Shown: positions 45,440 to 53,378 of the stretch, piece by piece
Layout of the letters: each line of letters opens with the position of its first letter
How positions within the stretch are numbered: position 1 is the first letter of the stretch
DNA from: Streptomyces sp. KL109B
Lineage (GTDB): Bacteria > Actinomycetota > Actinomycetes > Streptomycetales > Streptomycetaceae
DNA: 64,000 nucleotides
NCBI RefSeq assembly: GCF_030766935.1
Contig: NZ_JASERL010000011.1
Span: 1-64,000, forward strand
Direction of reading: 5' to 3'
Position numbers and translations under genes: made by a program
The notes under the pieces: generated by a model
What the model was told of the DNA's origin: nothing
The model's input: the letters and a program-made list of their open reading frames with translations, nothing else
Databases searched by the model: none

Positions 45440-46639
45440 GCCGAGCCGGGGCGCGTACACGCCCGCCCGGTACTTCGGGATACGGATGGTGATCTTCATG
45501 CCCGCGCCCTCCGCGGTCTCGATCACCAGGCCGTACGCGTCGCCGAAGACCTGGCGGAGGCGTTCGTCGACGTTCGAGAGGCCGATGCCGCGGCCCTGGC
45601 CGCCTTCGCCGCGCAGGAGCGAGCGGAGTTCGGCGGGGTTCATGCCGACGCCGTCGTCCTCGATGACGACCTCGGCCTCGGCGCCTGCGTCCGTCGCGCC
45701 GATGGAGATGTGGCTGCGGGTGACGGCGCCCTCCAGGCCGTGTTTCACCGCGTTCTCGACGAGCGGTTGCAGGCAGAGGAAGGGGAGGGTGACCGGAAGG
45801 ACCTCCGGGGCGATCTGGAGCGTCACGGAGAGCCGGTCGCCGAAGCGGGCGCGGACCAGGGCCAAGTACTGGTCGATGGAGTGGAGTTCGTCGGCGAGCG
45901 TGGTGAAGTCGCCGTGGCGGCGGAACGAGTAGCGGGTGAAGTCGGCGAATTCGAGGAGGAGTTCGCGGGCCCGCTCGGGGTCGGTGCGGACGAACGAGGC
46001 GATCGCCGCGAGCGAGTTGAAGATGAAGTGCGGCGAGATCTGCGCGCGCAGCGCCTTGATCTCCGCCTCGATCAGGCGGGTGCGGGAGCGGTCGAGTTCG
46101 GCGAGTTCGAGCTGGACCGAGACCCAGCGGGCGACCTCGTCGGTGGCACGGGCGAGGACCGCGGACTCGCGCGCCGCGTAGGCGACGACCGCGCCGAGCA
46201 CCCGGCCGTCCGCGACCACGGGCGCCGCCACCGCCCACCGAAGCACGCAGTCGTCGTTCGGGCAGCCGCAGCCGAACGCGGCGCTGCGGCCCCCGGCGAG
46301 GACCGGGCCCACCTCGTCCATCACGTACGCGACGTGGGCGTGCTCGGCCGCGCCGTCCCACGCGAGGACCGTGGAGCGGTTGGTGACGGCGAGGGCGTCG
46401 GTGCCGAGGAGGGTGCGCAGGCGGCGGGCCGACTTGCGGGCCGTGTCCTCGGTGAGGCCCGCGCGCAGGGCGGGCGCGGCGAGCGAGGCGGTGTGCAGGG
46501 TCTCGAAGGTGGCGCGCTCCACGGGCGTGCCGACGTCGCTGCGCCCGGCGGGGTGGGCGGTGCGCCGCCCGAGGAGGAATCCGGCGCCGAGCAGCAGGGG
46601 GCACAGGGCGATCAGGAGCGCGGTGACGGTGCCGCTCAC
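45428..46639 (-). CDS. LytS/YehU-type sensor histidine kinase with a cysteine-rich GAF-like domain
   Basis: A 403-aa kinase: one N-terminal transmembrane helix (VTALLIALCPLLLGAGFLLG), a GAF-like sensory domain (about 40-175) containing the cluster FGCGCPNDDCVLR (Cys at about 124, 126 and 131), then a His_kinase domain with H204 in ISPHFIFNSL and HATPase_c with ENAVKHGLEG and DDGVGM. Most LytS kinases sense through a 5-6 helix membrane domain, which is absent here. The GTG start overlaps the symporter stop. The partner is presumably the LytTR regulator at 48758-49492. Confidence 0.88.
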   Translation of the reverse strand: MSGTVTALLIALCPLLLGAGFLLGRRTAHPAGRSDVGTPVERATFETLHTASLAAPALRAGLTEDTARKSARRLRTLLGTDALAVTNRSTVLAWDGAAEHAHVAYVMDEVGPVLAGGRSAAFGCGCPNDDCVLRWAVAAPVVADGRVLGAVVAYAARESAVLARATDEVARWVSVQLELAELDRSRTRLIEAEIKALRAQISPHFIFNSLAAIASFVRTDPERARELLLEFADFTRYSFRRHGDFTTLADELHSIDQYLALVRARFGDRLSVTLQIAPEVLPVTLPFLCLQPLVENAVKHGLEGAVTRSHISIGATDAGAEAEVVIEDDGVGMNPAELRSLLRGEGGQGRGIGLSNVDERLRQVFGDAYGLVIETAEGAGMKITIRIPKYRAGVYAPRLGLEQ

Positions 46640-48174
46640 ACGTGCTCGCCTCCCGTCTTCGGGGCGGGGCCGTTCGCCCCCAGCGACTCCGGCAGGTGCA
46701 GGCGCGTCATCGTCGCGGTCGTGTGCGGTGGGATCGCGTCCCGGGTCGACAGGGACACCAGGATCATCGCGAGGAAGCCGACCGGCACCGACCACACCGC
46801 GGGCCAGGCCAGCAGGGTGTGCAGCCAGCCCGACGTGACCGCCCCGGCCACCGTCAGGGCCACCGCGACGAACGCCGAGCCGCCGCCGAGGAGCAGGCCC
46901 GCGAGAGCGCCCGGCGGGGTGAGGCCGCGCCACCAGATACCCAGGATGAGCAGCGGGCAGAAGGAGGACGCCGAGACCGCGAAGGCCATGCCCACCGCAT
47001 CCGCCACGGGGACACCGTCCACCAGGAGCGCCCCGCCGAGCGGGATCGCGATCGCGAGCAGCACGGCGAGCCTGAAGTGCCGTACGCCGCGCGCCTGGAG
47101 GACGTCCTGGCTGACGACTCCGGCGACCGCCATCGTCAGTCCCGACGCCGTCGACAGGAACGCCGCGAACGCGCCGCCCGCGACCAGCGCTCCAAGCAGG
47201 TCCCCCGCCACCCCGTCGAAGACCCTGCCGGGCAGCAGAAGCACGGCGGCGTCGGCGTCGTGGGTGGCGGTGAGCTCGGGCGCGTAGAGGCGGCCGAGCC
47301 AGCCGTACACCGGTGGCAGGAGGTAGAAGAGGGCGAGCAGGGCGAGGACGACGACCGTGGTGCGGCGGGCCGCGCGGCCGTTGGGGCTGGTGTAGAAGCG
47401 GACCACGACGTGCGGCAGGCCCATCGTGCCGAGGAACGTGGCGACGATCAGGCCGTACGTGGCGTAGAGCGGGTGGTCGGCGCGGCTGGTGGCGAGCGGC
47501 TGGCCCGCGCCGACGCCCGCGGACGGCGGGTCGAAGCTCGCGGTGCCGGGCGGTGGGGCGCCCGTGCCGTGCCAGGTGAGGAGGAGGAAGAACGCCGGGA
47601 CGAGCAGCGCCGTCAGCTTGAGCCAGTACTGGAAGGCCTGGACGAACGTGATCGAGCGCATGCCGCCCGCCGCGACCGCGAGGACGACGACCGCGGCGAC
47701 GAGCGTCGCGCCGAACCAGCGGGGCGCGCCCGTGAGGATCCGCAGCGTGAGCCCCGCGCCCTGGAGTTGGGGCAGCAGATACAGCCAGCCCGCGCCGACC
47801 ACGAAGAGGCTGACCGTGCGGCGAACCTCGCGGGATTCGAGGCGGCCCTCGGCGAAGTCCGGGAGGGTGTACGCGCCGGAGCGGCGCAGCGGGGCGGCCA
47901 CGAAGACCAGGAGGACGAGGTAGCCCGCCGTGTAGCCGACCGGGTACCAGAGCATGTCCGGGCCGTGGACGAGGAGCAGGCCCGCGATGCCGAGGAAGGA
48001 GGCGGCCGACAGGTATTCGCCGCTGATCGCGGCCGCGTTGAGGCGGGGGCCGACCGTGCGGGACGCCACGTAGAAGTCCGACGTCGTGCGGGAGACGCGC
48101 AGGCCGAAGCCGCCGATGAGGACGGTGGCGAGGACGACGACGGCCACCGCGGGTATCGCGTACGCCTCGTTCAC
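46636..48174 (-). CDS. Sodium:solute symporter (SSS family, ActP/MctP-like)
   Basis: A 512-aa membrane transporter with about 13 helices. SSS signatures include DFYVASRTVGPRLNAAAISGEYLSAASFLGIAGLLLVHG and GGAFAAFLSTASGLTMAVAGVVSQDVL. Its pairing with an upstream DUF485 (YjcH-like) protein indicates the acetate/monocarboxylate permease subgroup. The GTG start overlaps the DUF485 stop and its own stop overlaps the kinase start, making a coupled three-gene unit. Confidence 0.9.
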   Translation of the reverse strand: MNEAYAIPAVAVVVLATVLIGGFGLRVSRTTSDFYVASRTVGPRLNAAAISGEYLSAASFLGIAGLLLVHGPDMLWYPVGYTAGYLVLLVFVAAPLRRSGAYTLPDFAEGRLESREVRRTVSLFVVGAGWLYLLPQLQGAGLTLRILTGAPRWFGATLVAAVVVLAVAAGGMRSITFVQAFQYWLKLTALLVPAFFLLLTWHGTGAPPPGTASFDPPSAGVGAGQPLATSRADHPLYATYGLIVATFLGTMGLPHVVVRFYTSPNGRAARRTTVVVLALLALFYLLPPVYGWLGRLYAPELTATHDADAAVLLLPGRVFDGVAGDLLGALVAGGAFAAFLSTASGLTMAVAGVVSQDVLQARGVRHFRLAVLLAIAIPLGGALLVDGVPVADAVGMAFAVSASSFCPLLILGIWWRGLTPPGALAGLLLGGGSAFVAVALTVAGAVTSGWLHTLLAWPAVWSVPVGFLAMILVSLSTRDAIPPHTTATMTRLHLPESLGANGPAPKTGGEHV

Positions 48175-48551
48175 GGGGTGCCGTGGTCCGTGGGGCGGCC
48201 GCGGACGAGGTCGGCGAAGTCGTGTTCGTTGCGCTCGGCGCGGCGGACGTACCACCAGGCGATGAGGACGAGGAAGGGGTAGCAGCCGAAGCCGAGGACC
48301 AGCCACTGGGTGGCGGCGTTGCGCAGGGCGCCGAAGAAGAGGGGGAGGGCGGCGACGGGGGCGGCGAGGAGGGCGAAGGCGGTGAGTCCGGCGCGGAGTT
48401 GGCTCCGCATGAGGGAGCGGACGTAGGCGGCGCCGAGGGTGGTTTGTTCGTCGATCTCCCATTGCGGGCGGAGTGCTGCCGCGGGGGTGGGGGTGGGGGT
48501 TGGGCGGGGGTCGGCGGTGACGGTTTCGCGGGGTGGGTGGTGGTCGGGCAC
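48171..48551 (-). CDS. DUF485 small membrane protein (YjcH-like)
   Basis: A 126-aa protein with a disordered, Pro/Thr-rich N-terminus, then two helices (GLTAFALLAAPVAALPLFFGAL and WLVLGFGCYPFLVLIAWWYV) forming the DUF485 hairpin found upstream of acetate permease ActP. It probably assists the symporter. The GTG start at 48551 follows a TAAACT -10 box by 6 nt, so the mRNA is leaderless. Confidence 0.85.
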   Translation of the reverse strand: MPDHHPPRETVTADPRPTPTPTPAAALRPQWEIDEQTTLGAAYVRSLMRSQLRAGLTAFALLAAPVAALPLFFGALRNAATQWLVLGFGCYPFLVLIAWWYVRRAERNEHDFADLVRGRPTDHGTP

Positions 48552-48557
48552 GGGGGG

Positions 48558-48563
48558 AGTTTA
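48558..48563 (-). promoter_or_regulatory. -10 box TAAACT, leaderless promoter of the DUF485/symporter/kinase unit
   Basis: TAAACT on the minus strand, then six C, then GTG at 48551. No ribosome-binding site. Confidence 0.6.
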
Positions 48564-48614
48564 GGCAGGTGGGGTGGTGGGGTGGAAGGGTTGGTTCGGC
48601 GGGTGCCGGGGGTG

Positions 48615-48670
48615 CGGTCGCGGGGCGCTGCCCCGGACCCCGCTGCTCAATCGCCGCAGGGGCTTGATTT
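48615..48670 (+). repeat. Dispersed repeat, copy 3
   Basis: CGGGGCGCTGCCCCGGACCC then CGCTGCTCAATCGCCGCAGG and GGCTTGATT. Over about 49 bp it differs from copy 4 at only two positions. It lies between the LytTR gene and the DUF485 promoter. Confidence 0.9.
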
Positions 48671-48758
48671 GGCTCGCCTGCCGCCGAGAGCTTGATGTTG
48701 GTCGCCTGCCACCGAGAGCTTGATGTTGGTTGTCGGCCGGCGAGGGCTTGAGTTGGGT
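48662..48758. repeat. 28-bp degenerate tandem repeat, 3.5 units
   Basis: GCTTGATGTTGGT recurs at 48690 and 48718, with variants at 48662 and 48746, spaced exactly 28 bp. The first unit is the tail of dispersed repeat copy 3; the last touches the LytTR stop codon. Confidence 0.85.
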
Positions 48759-49492
48759 TACGGATGGCGCATCAGGAGTTCGCGGACGCGGCTGGCGTGG
48801 CGGCGGCTCACCGCTATTTCGGCGGTGCCGATGCGGATGGTCATGCCCGCGCCGTCGAGGCGGAGTTCGTCGATGCGGTGGAGGGCGACGAGGTGGCTGC
48901 GGTGGACGCGGACGAAGCCGAGGTCCTGCCAGCGGTCCTCCAGGGTGGTGAGCGGTATGCGGACCAGGTGGCTGGTGCCGTCCTCGGTGTGGAGGCGGGC
49001 GTAGTCGCCCTGGGCCTCGGCGTAGACGATGTCGGAGACCGCCACGAGGCGTGTCACGCCGCCGAGTTCGACCGGGATGCGGTCGGCGACGGTGGCGGGT
49101 GGCGCGGCGGACGCGGCGCGTTCGGCGACTCGGCGGACGGCTTCGGCGAGGCGTTCGCGGCGTACTGGTTTCAGGACGTAGTCGACCGCCTTCAGGTCGA
49201 AGGCCTTTACCGCGAAGTCCTCGTGGGCCGTGACGAAGACGACGAGTGGGGGGTGCGCGAAGCCGGCGAGGAGGCGTGCCACGTCGAGGCCCGTGAGGCC
49301 GGCCATGTGGATGTCGAGGAAGAGGACGTCGATGGCCCCTTCGCCGCCTTCGAGCGCGCGGGTGATGCGGCGCAGCGCCTCGTTGGCGTCGGTGGCGCCC
49401 TCGGCGCTGTGTACCCGGGGGTCGGCCCGCAGGAGGTACAGGAGTTCGGCGAGGGCGGGTTCCTCGTCGTCGACGGCCAGTACGCGCAACAT
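48758..49492 (-). CDS. LytTR-family response regulator
   Basis: A 244-aa regulator. The receiver domain (1-120) has the acidic pocket DDE at 8-10, the phosphorylatable D60 in VLFLDIHMAG, a conserved Thr in VFVTAHEDF and Lys in YVLKPV. The C-terminal LytTR DNA-binding domain (about 145-240) has DIVYAEAQGDYARLHTEDG and FVRVHRSHLVALHRIDEL. LytTR proteins bind paired direct repeats. The start at 49492 is 7 nt after a TACACT -10 box. Its likely partner kinase is three genes downstream, with a carboxylate symporter between. Confidence 0.9.
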   Translation of the reverse strand: MLRVLAVDDEEPALAELLYLLRADPRVHSAEGATDANEALRRITRALEGGEGAIDVLFLDIHMAGLTGLDVARLLAGFAHPPLVVFVTAHEDFAVKAFDLKAVDYVLKPVRRERLAEAVRRVAERAASAAPPATVADRIPVELGGVTRLVAVSDIVYAEAQGDYARLHTEDGTSHLVRIPLTTLEDRWQDLGFVRVHRSHLVALHRIDELRLDGAGMTIRIGTAEIAVSRRHASRVRELLMRHP

Positions 49493-49499
49493 GCGGCGG

Positions 49500-49505
49500 A
49501 GTGTA
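49500..49505 (-). promoter_or_regulatory. -10 box TACACT, leaderless promoter of the LytTR gene
   Basis: TACACT ends 7 nt before the ATG at 49492, without a ribosome-binding site. Confidence 0.6.
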
Positions 49506-49571
49506 ATCGCGCGGTCGCTTGAATGAATCAGCCGCCTCCCGCGTACCGGTGGGCGACAGTGGGAGGACGGC

Positions 49572-50228
49572 ATGTGGTCCCAGACACGGCATCGCGACGT
49601 AGGCGCCTACGCGCTGGGGGTTCTCGACCCCGCGGAACGCTTCCGCTTCGAGGACCACCTGCCCGAGTGCGGTACATGTGCGGCCCTGGTCGGTGAACTG
49701 GCGCCCACGACGGGTGCGTTGGCGCTGTACGCGCGAGCGACGCCGCCGTGCGTCGACGCGTGCGCGCGCCCGGCCACCGCCTTCCTCGACCGCGCCGTGG
49801 ACCGGCTCGGCACGCTGCACCGCCGTACGCGTCGTCGGCTGTGGGGTGCGGCCGTAACGGCGGTGTTCGTGCTCGGGGCGGCCGGGCAGGGGGTTGCCGT
49901 GCTCACCGTGGGCGGCGTCGGTTCCGGGCACGCCGCGACCCTGCGCGGGCACGACGCACGGACGGGGGTCGCCGCGAGCGTCACCGCGGACGACCGGGAC
50001 TGGGGCACCCAAGTGGGCCTCGTCGTCCGGGACTCGGGCGGGCCCCGGGTGTGCGAGCTGGTCGCGGTGGGGCGGGACGGTTCGGAGCAGACCGTGGCGA
50101 CGTGGGCGGTACGCGGGGACTCCGTGAAGCTGGACGGCGGGGCGGCGGCGCGGACCGGGGAGCTGGCGCGGTTCGAGGTGCGGGCCGCGGATCGCGAGGA
50201 GCCGCTGTTGGCGCTCCCGATGCGCTGA
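49572..50228 (+). CDS. Zinc-finger anti-sigma factor-like membrane protein
   Basis: A 218-aa protein with an N-terminal ZAS-like site (RHRDVGAYALGVLDPAERFRFEDHLPECGTCAALVGEL, H-x3-C-x2-C), a central transmembrane helix (LWGAAVTAVFVLGAAGQGVAVLTVG) and an extracytoplasmic RskA-like beta domain (AASVTADDRDWGTQVGLVV...CELVAVGRDGSEQTVATW). This is the build of an RskA-type anti-sigma factor, but no ECF sigma gene is next to it; the only one in the window is at 44232. The ATG has GGGAGG upstream. Confidence 0.82.
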   Translation: MWSQTRHRDVGAYALGVLDPAERFRFEDHLPECGTCAALVGELAPTTGALALYARATPPCVDACARPATAFLDRAVDRLGTLHRRTRRRLWGAAVTAVFVLGAAGQGVAVLTVGGVGSGHAATLRGHDARTGVAASVTADDRDWGTQVGLVVRDSGGPRVCELVAVGRDGSEQTVATWAVRGDSVKLDGGAAARTGELARFEVRAADREEPLLALPMR

Positions 50229-50232
50229 CCGG

Positions 50233-51096
50233 CTATTTGAGCAGGCGTGACAGGCGCCGGTCGGCGAGGGGTTTGCCGCCCGTCTGACAGGTCGGGCAGT
50301 ACTGGAGCGAGCTGTCGCTGAAGCTGACCTCGCGGATCGTGTCCCCGCACACCGGGCACGCCTCGCCGGTCCGCCCGTGGACGCGCAGGCCGCTCTTCTT
50401 CTCCGACTTGAGCTTCCCGGCAGCCACTCCGCGCGAGCGTTCCACGGCCTCCGTCAGGGTCGTCCGCAGTGCCTCGTACAGGGTGTGCACGTCGTCGGCG
50501 GTCAGGCCGGAGGTGGGTTTGAAGGGGGACATGCGGGCGGCGTGCAGGATCTCGTCGCTGTAGGCGTTGCCGATGCCGGCGATGAGGGACTGGTCGCGCA
50601 GGGCGCCCTTGATCTGGCGGCGCTCCCCCTTCAGGAGTTTCACGAACGCCGCCTCGTCGAAGGTGTCGGCGAGCGGGTCCGGGCCGAGGCGGGAGATGCC
50701 GGGGACGTCGGCCGGGTCCCGCACGACGTACACCGCGAGCTTCTTCGTCGTGCCGGCCTCGGTGAGGTCGAAGCCCTCGCCGGTCTCCAGGGCGACGCGC
50801 AGGGCCAGGGGTCCCTTTCCGGGTTTCGGCGGGCCGTCGGGGAGGCGGTCCTTCCATTGCAGCCAGCCGGCGCGTGCGAGGTGGGTGATCAGGTGAAGGT
50901 CGTCTCCCACCGTCACGTCCAGGAATTTGCCGTGGCGGGCCACCGCCGTGACCGTGCCGCCCTCCAGGGCCGTGAGGGGCGGGTCGTACGTCTTCAGGAC
51001 GCTCACCGCGACCGGCAGGACGCGCACGATGTCGTGTCCCACCAGGTGTTCGGTGAGGAAGTCCCGGAGTGCTTCGACCTCGGGGAGCTCGGGCAT
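50233..51096 (-). CDS. Fpg/Nei-family DNA glycosylase
   Basis: A 287-aa base-excision repair enzyme. After Met removal, Pro1-Glu2 of PELPEVE form the catalytic N-terminus. The helix-two-turns-helix is SLIAGIGNAYSDEILHAARMSPFKP, and the C-terminal zinc finger is CPVCGDTIREVSFSDSSLQYCPTCQTGGK. It would remove oxidised purines or pyrimidines and nick the abasic site. The start is at the conserved MPELPEVE; the frame extends 30 nt upstream. The 3' end is 4 bp from the convergent anti-sigma-like gene. Confidence 0.92.
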   Translation of the reverse strand: MPELPEVEALRDFLTEHLVGHDIVRVLPVAVSVLKTYDPPLTALEGGTVTAVARHGKFLDVTVGDDLHLITHLARAGWLQWKDRLPDGPPKPGKGPLALRVALETGEGFDLTEAGTTKKLAVYVVRDPADVPGISRLGPDPLADTFDEAAFVKLLKGERRQIKGALRDQSLIAGIGNAYSDEILHAARMSPFKPTSGLTADDVHTLYEALRTTLTEAVERSRGVAAGKLKSEKKSGLRVHGRTGEACPVCGDTIREVSFSDSSLQYCPTCQTGGKPLADRRLSRLLK

Positions 51097-51115
51097 GCGA
51101 TCAAGCCTCTCACTC

Positions 51116-51193
51116 GCGTCTCTCACGTGCGTCTCTCACGTGCGTCTCTCACGTGCGTCTCTCACGTACGCATCTCACGTACGCATCTCACAC
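51116..51193. repeat. Six tandem 13-bp units GCGTCTCTCACGT
   Basis: Four exact units and two variants (ACGCATCTCACGT type) in 78 bp, creating a ladder of CACGTG and CACGTA palindromes every 13 bp. It lies upstream of the Fpg/Nei gene and overlaps the last codons and stop of the SpoIIE phosphatase gene. Confidence 0.95.
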
Positions 51194-53290
51194 GCGTGCG
51201 GGCACCACGAATTCGCACCACACGCACTTGCCGCCGCCGCGCGCCTCCACGCCCCAGCGGTCGGCGAGCTGGTCGACGAGGAGCAGGCCGCGCCCCGAGA
51301 CGCCGTCCTCGCCCGCCTCGCGGCGGCGCGGCAGGGCGCTGGAGGTGTCCTCCACGTCGACCCGGAGTCTCCGGTCGGGTCCGGTGAGGACGCGGAGCGT
51401 GACGATGGCGGGGCCTTCGGTGTGCATGAGGGCGTTGGTGATCATTTCGTCGGCGACGAGTTCGATCTCGTCGGCGCGCTCCTTCGCTCCCCAGACGCGG
51501 ACTGCGTGCCGGATCATGTGCCGGGCGGAGCGCAGCGCCTCGGGGTCGCCGGGCGGCACGTGTTCGGTGAGCCGGCCGCCGCTCTGCACGGCGCCCGCGC
51601 CGCGGCGGCGCAGCAGCAGGAGTGCCACGTCGTCCTCGGCGTCGCGTTCCTCGCAGGACGCGACGAGCCGGTCCGCGAGCCGGTCGAGGTCGTCGGGTCC
51701 GGTGCCGATGAGCGTGCTGAGGGTCTGGAGGCCGTCGTCGAGGTCGGCGCCGGGCTGCTCGACGAGGCCGTCGGTGCACAGCAACAGGGTCTGTCCGGGG
51801 TCGAGTTCGGCGGTGGTCACCGGGTAGGCGAGGCGCCCGAACTCGGCGGACAGGCCGAGCGGCAGTCCGCCGTGCACGGGCAGCCTGCGGCAGGTGCCGT
51901 CGGGGAGGCGGAGCAGCGGGTCGAGGTGTCCGGCGCGGACGAGCTGGACGACGCCGGTGGACAGGTCGACCTCCGCGTACAGGCAGGTCGCGAAGCGGTC
52001 GGTGTCGAGTTCGTGCAGGAAGGTGGAGGCGCGGGCCATGACGGTGGCGGGGTTGTGGCCCTCGGCGGCGTAGGCGCGCAGCACGATGCGGAGCTGTCCC
52101 ATGACGGCGGCGGCGTGCGTGTCGTGCCCTTGTACGTCGCCGATGACCGCGCCGACCCGGCCGCCGGGCAGCGCTATCACGTCGTACCAGTCGCCGCCGA
52201 TGTCCCGGCCGAGGGAGGCGGCGCGGTAGCGGACGGCGATGTCGGCGCCCGGCACGTCGGGGATGATGCGCGGCAGCATGGCCTGCTGGAGTCCCTGGGC
52301 GAGGTCCTTCTCCTCCTCGTAGAACATGGCGCGCTGGAGGCTCTGCGCGATGCTGCTGCCGAGCGCGACGAGGACGTTGCGCTCGGACTCGGTGAAGCCC
52401 TCGCGGTCGTGGTAGAGCAGGCCGACGGCGCCGATGGGCCTGGCCTGTGCGATGAGGGGGAGGTAGGCGGCGGAGCTGATGCCGAGGTGGGTGATCTCCG
52501 GCCACAGCGCGGGGTAGGACTCGGCGAAGTCCTCTGCGGACTCGATGAAGCGGGGCTTGAGGGTGCGGACGACCTCGCTCATCGGGTACGGGGCGTCCGG
52601 TCCTGTGACGCCGGTGCCGGGCACGAAGCTGCCCTTCGGGCCTTCGGCGACGAGATGGATGCGCCCGGCCCTGACCAGGCCCATCACAAAGCTGGCGGCG
52701 CCGAGGTGCTCGATGCCGTGGGTGTCGCGGAGCACGTCGATGACCTCTTCGACGGTGCGGGCGTGCGCGAGCGCGGCGGTGGTGTGCTGGACGACGCTGG
52801 TCTCGCGTCTGCGGGCGGCCTCGCGGGCCTCGCGTTCGTGCTGGACGGTGGCGTCGTTCAGCTCGTCGGTGGCGTCGCGCACGATGCCGACGATGCGGCG
52901 CGGGCGGCCCTGCTCGTCGCGCCGGATGTAGCCGCGGGTGTGGGTCCAGCGCATCTCGCCCGTGCGGGTGCGGATGCGGAAGTACGTCCCGTAGGTCTCG
53001 TCGCCGCTCTTGAGGGCGCGGGAGACGAGGGCGTCGAGGCGGCCGCCCTCGTCGGGCGGTACGCGGGTGCCGAGGGTCTGGGGCCGGTCGTCGTAGTCCT
53101 CCGGCAGGATGTCGAAGACGTCGTGGGCCTGGGCGTCCATGGCCATGAGGCCGGTGTCGAGGTCCCAGTCGAAGCTGCCCATGCGCAGGCCGCGCCCGTA
53201 CGCCTCCAGAAACCCGCGCGGCTCGTCCTCCGGGCTCTCCCCGCCTGGGGCGCTCCCGGGCTCCTCGCCGCCCCCGTCACCCACGCCCAT
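51188..53290 (-). CDS. PAS-GAF-SpoIIE phosphatase with C-terminal HATPase (RsbU-like)
   Basis: A 700-aa regulator: PAS (about 30-150, GSFDWDLDTGLMAMD...GYIRRDEQGRPRRIVGIVRDAT), GAF (about 170-330), PP2C-like SpoIIE domain (about 345-560) with metal motif GGDWYDVIALPGGRVGAVIGDVQGHD, then an RsbW-type ATPase (DEIELVADEMITNALMHTEG...GRGLLLVDQLADRWGVE). It combines an anti-anti-sigma phosphatase and an anti-sigma kinase-like module, as in many Streptomyces SigB-type circuits; partners are not adjacent. The ATG at 53290 is 7 nt after a TAGCGT -10 box. The last 3 codons lie in a tandem repeat. Confidence 0.9.
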   Translation of the reverse strand: MGVGDGGGEEPGSAPGGESPEDEPRGFLEAYGRGLRMGSFDWDLDTGLMAMDAQAHDVFDILPEDYDDRPQTLGTRVPPDEGGRLDALVSRALKSGDETYGTYFRIRTRTGEMRWTHTRGYIRRDEQGRPRRIVGIVRDATDELNDATVQHEREAREAARRRETSVVQHTTAALAHARTVEEVIDVLRDTHGIEHLGAASFVMGLVRAGRIHLVAEGPKGSFVPGTGVTGPDAPYPMSEVVRTLKPRFIESAEDFAESYPALWPEITHLGISSAAYLPLIAQARPIGAVGLLYHDREGFTESERNVLVALGSSIAQSLQRAMFYEEEKDLAQGLQQAMLPRIIPDVPGADIAVRYRAASLGRDIGGDWYDVIALPGGRVGAVIGDVQGHDTHAAAVMGQLRIVLRAYAAEGHNPATVMARASTFLHELDTDRFATCLYAEVDLSTGVVQLVRAGHLDPLLRLPDGTCRRLPVHGGLPLGLSAEFGRLAYPVTTAELDPGQTLLLCTDGLVEQPGADLDDGLQTLSTLIGTGPDDLDRLADRLVASCEERDAEDDVALLLLRRRGAGAVQSGGRLTEHVPPGDPEALRSARHMIRHAVRVWGAKERADEIELVADEMITNALMHTEGPAIVTLRVLTGPDRRLRVDVEDTSSALPRRREAGEDGVSGRGLLLVDQLADRWGVEARGGGKCVWCEFVVPARV

Positions 53291-53297
53291 GGGCCCC

Positions 53298-53303
53298 ACG
53301 CTA
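53298..53303 (-). promoter_or_regulatory. -10 box TAGCGT, leaderless promoter of the SpoIIE phosphatase gene
   Basis: TAGCGT on the minus strand, then GGGGCCC, then ATG at 53290. Confidence 0.55.
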
Positions 53304-53378
53304 GGCCGAGCCCCCAGCGCCCGCACGTCGTGACCGTGCGTCGTGACCTCGCCGCGGATCGGGGCACACACTGGAGGC

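Noticed and set aside
48662..48758. Possible CRISPR-like 28-bp repeats
   Set aside because: Unit length is suggestive, but the units are contiguous, degenerate and without unique spacers.
51116..51193. Possible CRISPR array
   Set aside because: Units are 13 bp, directly abutting, with no spacers and no cas genes nearby.
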